From positions 1-39,568 of the IMG/VR virus record IMGVR_UViG_3300009551_000080: a DNA stretch of 39,568 bases, one strand, 5' to 3'. Numbering within the stretch: position 1 is the stretch's first letter; every line of letters starts with the position of its first letter. The notes beneath the pieces were generated by a model that was not told the DNA's origin, did no database searches, and saw nothing but the letters and a program-made list of their open reading frames with translations. This stretch comes from a virus. Shown one piece after another: positions 36,505-39,568 of this stretch. A program made the translations under genes and the position numbers.

Positions 36505-39084
36505 ATGGCAGACATCCCCTTTCTTATCGCAGCACCAAGAATTGGACTTGAAAGGGACCTCGAATCCTGGTTACTCCCTAACGACGCCTACCCTCAAATC
36601 GAGGATGCGTACCTATTTAGAGGCAGAATTAAGAAGAAACAGGGCTATAAACTATTAGGTAGGTTACAGAGGCTATTTAACGATTTTAATGTTGGCCATA
36701 ATCCGGGAGGAACGGGGGGGAATAATTTATTCAAATTATATGGATCTATCATTGGGATTACGAACGCTAATCCAGCAGTAGTCACAGTTTCCGGTGCACA
36801 TAATTTGACTACGGGAGACATGGTCACCTTTTCCAATGTTTTGGGGATGACCCAAATTAATGGACAATCCGCTTCGATAATAGTTATTTCTCCAAATACT
36901 TTTTCTGTGGCAATTGACTCCTCTGCTTTTGGGGTTTATACGAGCGGTGGAATCTATTATTCAAGTAGGGATAATCCATTTGAACCTAATGCTCAGTTCA
37001 AAGTCGGCTCCCTTGTTTATACCCTTCATCCCACCCCAAATCCGGATATTGTTTTCACGGATCAAGGCAATGGCATATTGACATCACCAACTCCTGGAAA
37101 TAGTGGGACCGTCTTTTATGTCGGCGGTTTATTCACTACGACAACAACCGCTGCTCCAGGAACTCTAGCCTCGGCTCTTTTCTTCTATTTTCCCGGTCTT
37201 CCCGTAATGGGATTGCCAACATTAGATCAGCCTAGCACCAATCAATCGCCAGCGCCTGGAATCACAATGGCATTTGATACGCGCTATTCTTATTTCTTTG
37301 ATGATGGAACAAATTCTTTTGTCGATGTGACCTTTTTCAAAGGCACGACCACCATGTTTACATGGTCCGGTGATGATGCCGATTTCTTCTGGTGTTACAA
37401 TTATGCCAATGCACTATGGACGACAAATTTCGTTAAAGGATTTCAACCCAATCCCAAATTCGTTATTCCCAATCAAGGGGATGGAATTAAGTGGTTTGAT
37501 CAAGATAAAAGCGGCTGGATAAACTATCTTCCTCCTATCAACGCAGCTCACAATAGCTTCCTAGGAGGAGCTCTGATGATGGTATCCTATAAAGGACGAC
37601 TCATGGCTTTTAATACATGGGAAGGGACATCTTACGCATCATTACAAAACTTCCCCCAAAGAGCAAGGTGGTCTCAAATCGGAAGCCCCTATTACGATGC
37701 AAATACCCCTTCCGGATGGACAGGCGGCTCTGGACAGATAGATGCATGGAATTCAGATACCCCAGGTTTTGGAGGGTTTATAGATGCCCCAACTTCTGAA
37801 AACATTGTTTCATGTCAGTTCCTAAAAGATACTCTTGTCGTCTATTTTCAGAATTCTACTTGGCAACTCGCTTACACAGGAAATGAACTCCTACCCTTCC
37901 TCTGGGTCAAGATCAACACAGAACTTGGCGCTCTTTCCACATTTAGCGAGGTGCCTTTTGACAAGATCGTTCTAGGAGTAGGATCTGTAGGTATACACGC
38001 TTGCGATACGGTAAATGTTGAAAGAATTGATCAAAAGATCCCAGATGAAGTCTTTGCTATCCAAGGAACTAATTTTGGCAGAGAAAGGGTTTATGGAATC
38101 CGGGATTATTATTCTCAACTTGTCTATTGGTCAATTCCTTATGAAGGAGCTGATGTTTCAGGAGCTATCGATGATGTTAGAGCTACTCTTCCTCCCCCAG
38201 GTATTGATCTGATCTATCCGAATAGGATTTTAGCCTACAATTACATAGATCAAAGCTATGCCTTCTTTAATGATTCATTTACCGCTTTTGGTTATTACTC
38301 CAGAGGAAGTGCTGTAACTTGGGCAAATACAACAAGTCAGTGGCAAGAGACATTCTTTAAATGGGTAAGCCCAACCTCCATTCCTGCTTTCCCTTTCGTA
38401 GCTGCGGGAAATCAGCAAGGATTTGTGGAGATTTTCGACCCGGAACTCGTGACCAATAGTGAATCTCTTCTTGTTAATAACGTTGTTACTGTTGATCCCC
38501 AGACGTATACCATTACATCCCTTAGCCATAATTTATTCAGTGGGATGGTTGTTGGGATAAAAAACAACAATTCTTCATATGTTTTTGGTGTCGTTGAAGT
38601 TCTTACAGCAGATACTTTCACGTGGCTTTTAACTACTCCTGACGTATTTCCCGGAGGAACATTCGTTGGAAACGCGCTCATTCAGGTGGTGCCCATTTTC
38701 AATGTCATCACAAAGCGCTTTTCCCCTTTCATTGAAGAAGCTATGCAGAACCGAATTAGTTTTATCGACATCTACGTAGATCGAACTGCTAATGGAGAAT
38801 TTCAAGTCGCTGTGTATCAAGACGAAGATAATTCTCTTCCCACCAATGAACTGACCGTATCCACATTCCCCGAATCAACTTACACCAACTCACCCGATAC
38901 TCTTCCCTACAAGAATGCGAAACTTTGGAAACGCGTTTATATGACTCAGGTGGCTCAAGAATTTCAACTTCAATTTACTCTAAACAACGATCAGCTAAAA
39001 AATCCTGATATTGCAGCTTCAAATATCGTCATCCACGCCATCATTCTTTGGATTGCTAAAGCAGGGAGATTGACTAACTCATGA
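36505..39084 (+). CDS. Tail hub/packaged-DNA stabilisation-type protein
   Basis: This 859-residue protein is the largest in the window. The N-terminus reads PRIGLERDLESWLLPNDAYP, then QIEDAYLFRGRIKKKQGYKL. An FCCH-like module follows at about 85-155. The large central beta-propeller-like part contains LKDTLVVYFQNSTWQLAYTG and LGALSTFSEVPFDKIVLGVG, repeated short strands with W and Y. This resembles large hub proteins that close the tail channel (P22 gp10-like). The start abuts the previous stop. Its TGA overlaps the next ATG. Confidence 0.55.
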   Translation: MADIPFLIAAPRIGLERDLESWLLPNDAYPQIEDAYLFRGRIKKKQGYKLLGRLQRLFNDFNVGHNPGGTGGNNLFKLYGSIIGITNANPAVVTVSGAHNLTTGDMVTFSNVLGMTQINGQSASIIVISPNTFSVAIDSSAFGVYTSGGIYYSSRDNPFEPNAQFKVGSLVYTLHPTPNPDIVFTDQGNGILTSPTPGNSGTVFYVGGLFTTTTTAAPGTLASALFFYFPGLPVMGLPTLDQPSTNQSPAPGITMAFDTRYSYFFDDGTNSFVDVTFFKGTTTMFTWSGDDADFFWCYNYANALWTTNFVKGFQPNPKFVIPNQGDGIKWFDQDKSGWINYLPPINAAHNSFLGGALMMVSYKGRLMAFNTWEGTSYASLQNFPQRARWSQIGSPYYDANTPSGWTGGSGQIDAWNSDTPGFGGFIDAPTSENIVSCQFLKDTLVVYFQNSTWQLAYTGNELLPFLWVKINTELGALSTFSEVPFDKIVLGVGSVGIHACDTVNVERIDQKIPDEVFAIQGTNFGRERVYGIRDYYSQLVYWSIPYEGADVSGAIDDVRATLPPPGIDLIYPNRILAYNYIDQSYAFFNDSFTAFGYYSRGSAVTWANTTSQWQETFFKWVSPTSIPAFPFVAAGNQQGFVEIFDPELVTNSESLLVNNVVTVDPQTYTITSLSHNLFSGMVVGIKNNNSSYVFGVVEVLTADTFTWLLTTPDVFPGGTFVGNALIQVVPIFNVITKRFSPFIEEAMQNRISFIDIYVDRTANGEFQVAVYQDEDNSLPTNELTVSTFPESTYTNSPDTLPYKNAKLWKRVYMTQVAQEFQLQFTLNNDQLKNPDIAASNIVIHAIILWIAKAGRLTNS

Positions 39085-39542
39085 GTTCAAGCCTTCCTCC
39101 TCCCGATTTCATTTCGCAAAACACAACCTATTCTCAAGATGAATCACAAAGGCTTCTTCAGCATACAAAATTTGCAGCAGATGCCGCTAGATACATAAAC
39201 ACCCGAGAAATCGCTTTATATGACCGTGTAGAGATTCAGACGGGTCAGCAGTGGTTTAACTTGGCTAACAACCAACAGAAGCGCTATGGCTTTCGCAAAA
39301 CGTTCGCTATTTCAGATGCAGCATTAACATTTGCTCATGGGATCACTGGGATCACTCTTTGTACATACATTGGTGGCTCTTTCACCGACGGGACTAACTT
39401 CTATCCCCTTCCCTATGTGAGCACGGTTCTTGCAAATCAAATTCAAGTAGTTGTGACTGCGACACAGGTGATAATAACGAAGGGAGGAGGAGCTCCTGCG
39501 ATTTCTTCTGGCGTCCTCGTCTTGGAGTATTTGAAGCAATAG
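39081..39542 (+). CDS. Small tail protein
   Basis: This 153-residue protein starts by ATGA overlap. A helical N-terminus (about 15-50) is followed by a beta domain: QKRYGFRKTFAISDAALTFA, HGITGITLCTYIGGSFTDGT, then FYPLPYVSTVL and ending VLVLEYLKQ. I recall this ending from fibre-associated proteins in podovirus-like genomes. In a circular map the next genes would be the left-edge zinc-module genes and then the ejection proteins. The 26 bases after its stop are the end of the window and hold nothing recognisable. Confidence 0.5.
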   Translation: MSSSLPPPDFISQNTTYSQDESQRLLQHTKFAADAARYINTREIALYDRVEIQTGQQWFNLANNQQKRYGFRKTFAISDAALTFAHGITGITLCTYIGGSFTDGTNFYPLPYVSTVLANQIQVVVTATQVIITKGGGAPAISSGVLVLEYLKQ

Positions 39543-39568
39543 ATCTTTTGCTTAAATTCGCCGCAGTC

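Noticed and set aside
1-39568. CRISPR array or IS element
   Set aside because: No series of identical 25-40 base repeats with unique spacers and no transposase was seen; the regular repeats found are in-frame coding repeats of fibres.

Overview
The window reads as most or all of a double-stranded DNA tailed bacteriophage genome, probably podovirus-like with short-tail architecture. It carries a small terminase, a large terminase, a P22-type portal, a scaffold, an N4-gp56-type major capsid protein, head-to-tail and tail-hub proteins, putative ejection proteins and a battery of beta-rich tail fibres. Structural genes are on the + strand and split by the window ends: the tail module runs off the right edge at 39.5 kb, and ejection and fibre genes resume at 1.9 kb. 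That suggests a circular or circularly permuted genome opened arbitrarily. The host cannot be named. A small predicted lipoprotein hints at a Gram-negative host. No integrase, DNA polymerase, helicase or recognisable endolysin is visible.

Layout. 1-1725 (- strand): one partial and one complete multi-CDCG zinc-binding protein, then a ParB-like protein. 1858-4550 (+): three putative internal or ejection proteins. 4547-4866 (-): a micro-operon of tiny membrane peptides. 5014-12272 (+): five tail-fibre-like genes plus one small virion-type gene, with 180-bp and about 129-bp protein repeats and C1q-like tips, followed by a fibre remnant, a 54-aa lipoprotein and a 29-aa membrane peptide. 12775-16865 (-): replication and recombination, with a replication initiator, an ssDNA-binding protein, a coiled-coil accessory protein and a RecB/Cas4-like nuclease. 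This block is punctuated by + strand terminators and an unusually structured RNA region at 14173-14315. 16889-16921: face-to-face divergent promoters. 16959-18034 (+): an HTH regulator, a RusA resolvase and small genes. 18021-18918 (-): a chain of translationally coupled small genes.

19058-21641 (+): terminase small subunit, three small genes, terminase large subunit. 21638-26004 (-): an accessory island wedged between terminase and portal. It holds an HTH protein, a Zn ribbon, membrane peptides, an HNH endonuclease sitting immediately behind a decapitated metallophosphoesterase, a Tad2/DUF2829-like protein, three paralogous small proteins and an SPFH/prohibitin protein. 26141-29745 (+): portal, then a string of very small lysine-rich proteins. 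29749-30846 (-): tRNA-Asn, a CDS that runs into it, a degenerate tRNA and a DIP1984-like protein. 31034-39542 (+): scaffold, major capsid, head completion, adaptor, hub and tail proteins.

The - strand replication block and the + strand rusA block diverge from one control region near 16.9 kb, as in an early-gene switch. Recombination-type replication proteins (nuclease, SSB, RusA, initiator) would supply concatemers for the terminase. Packaging and head genes then run rightward into tail and ejection genes. Many genes overlap by ATGA, GTGA, TTGA or TAATG, so translational coupling decides many of the starts used here.
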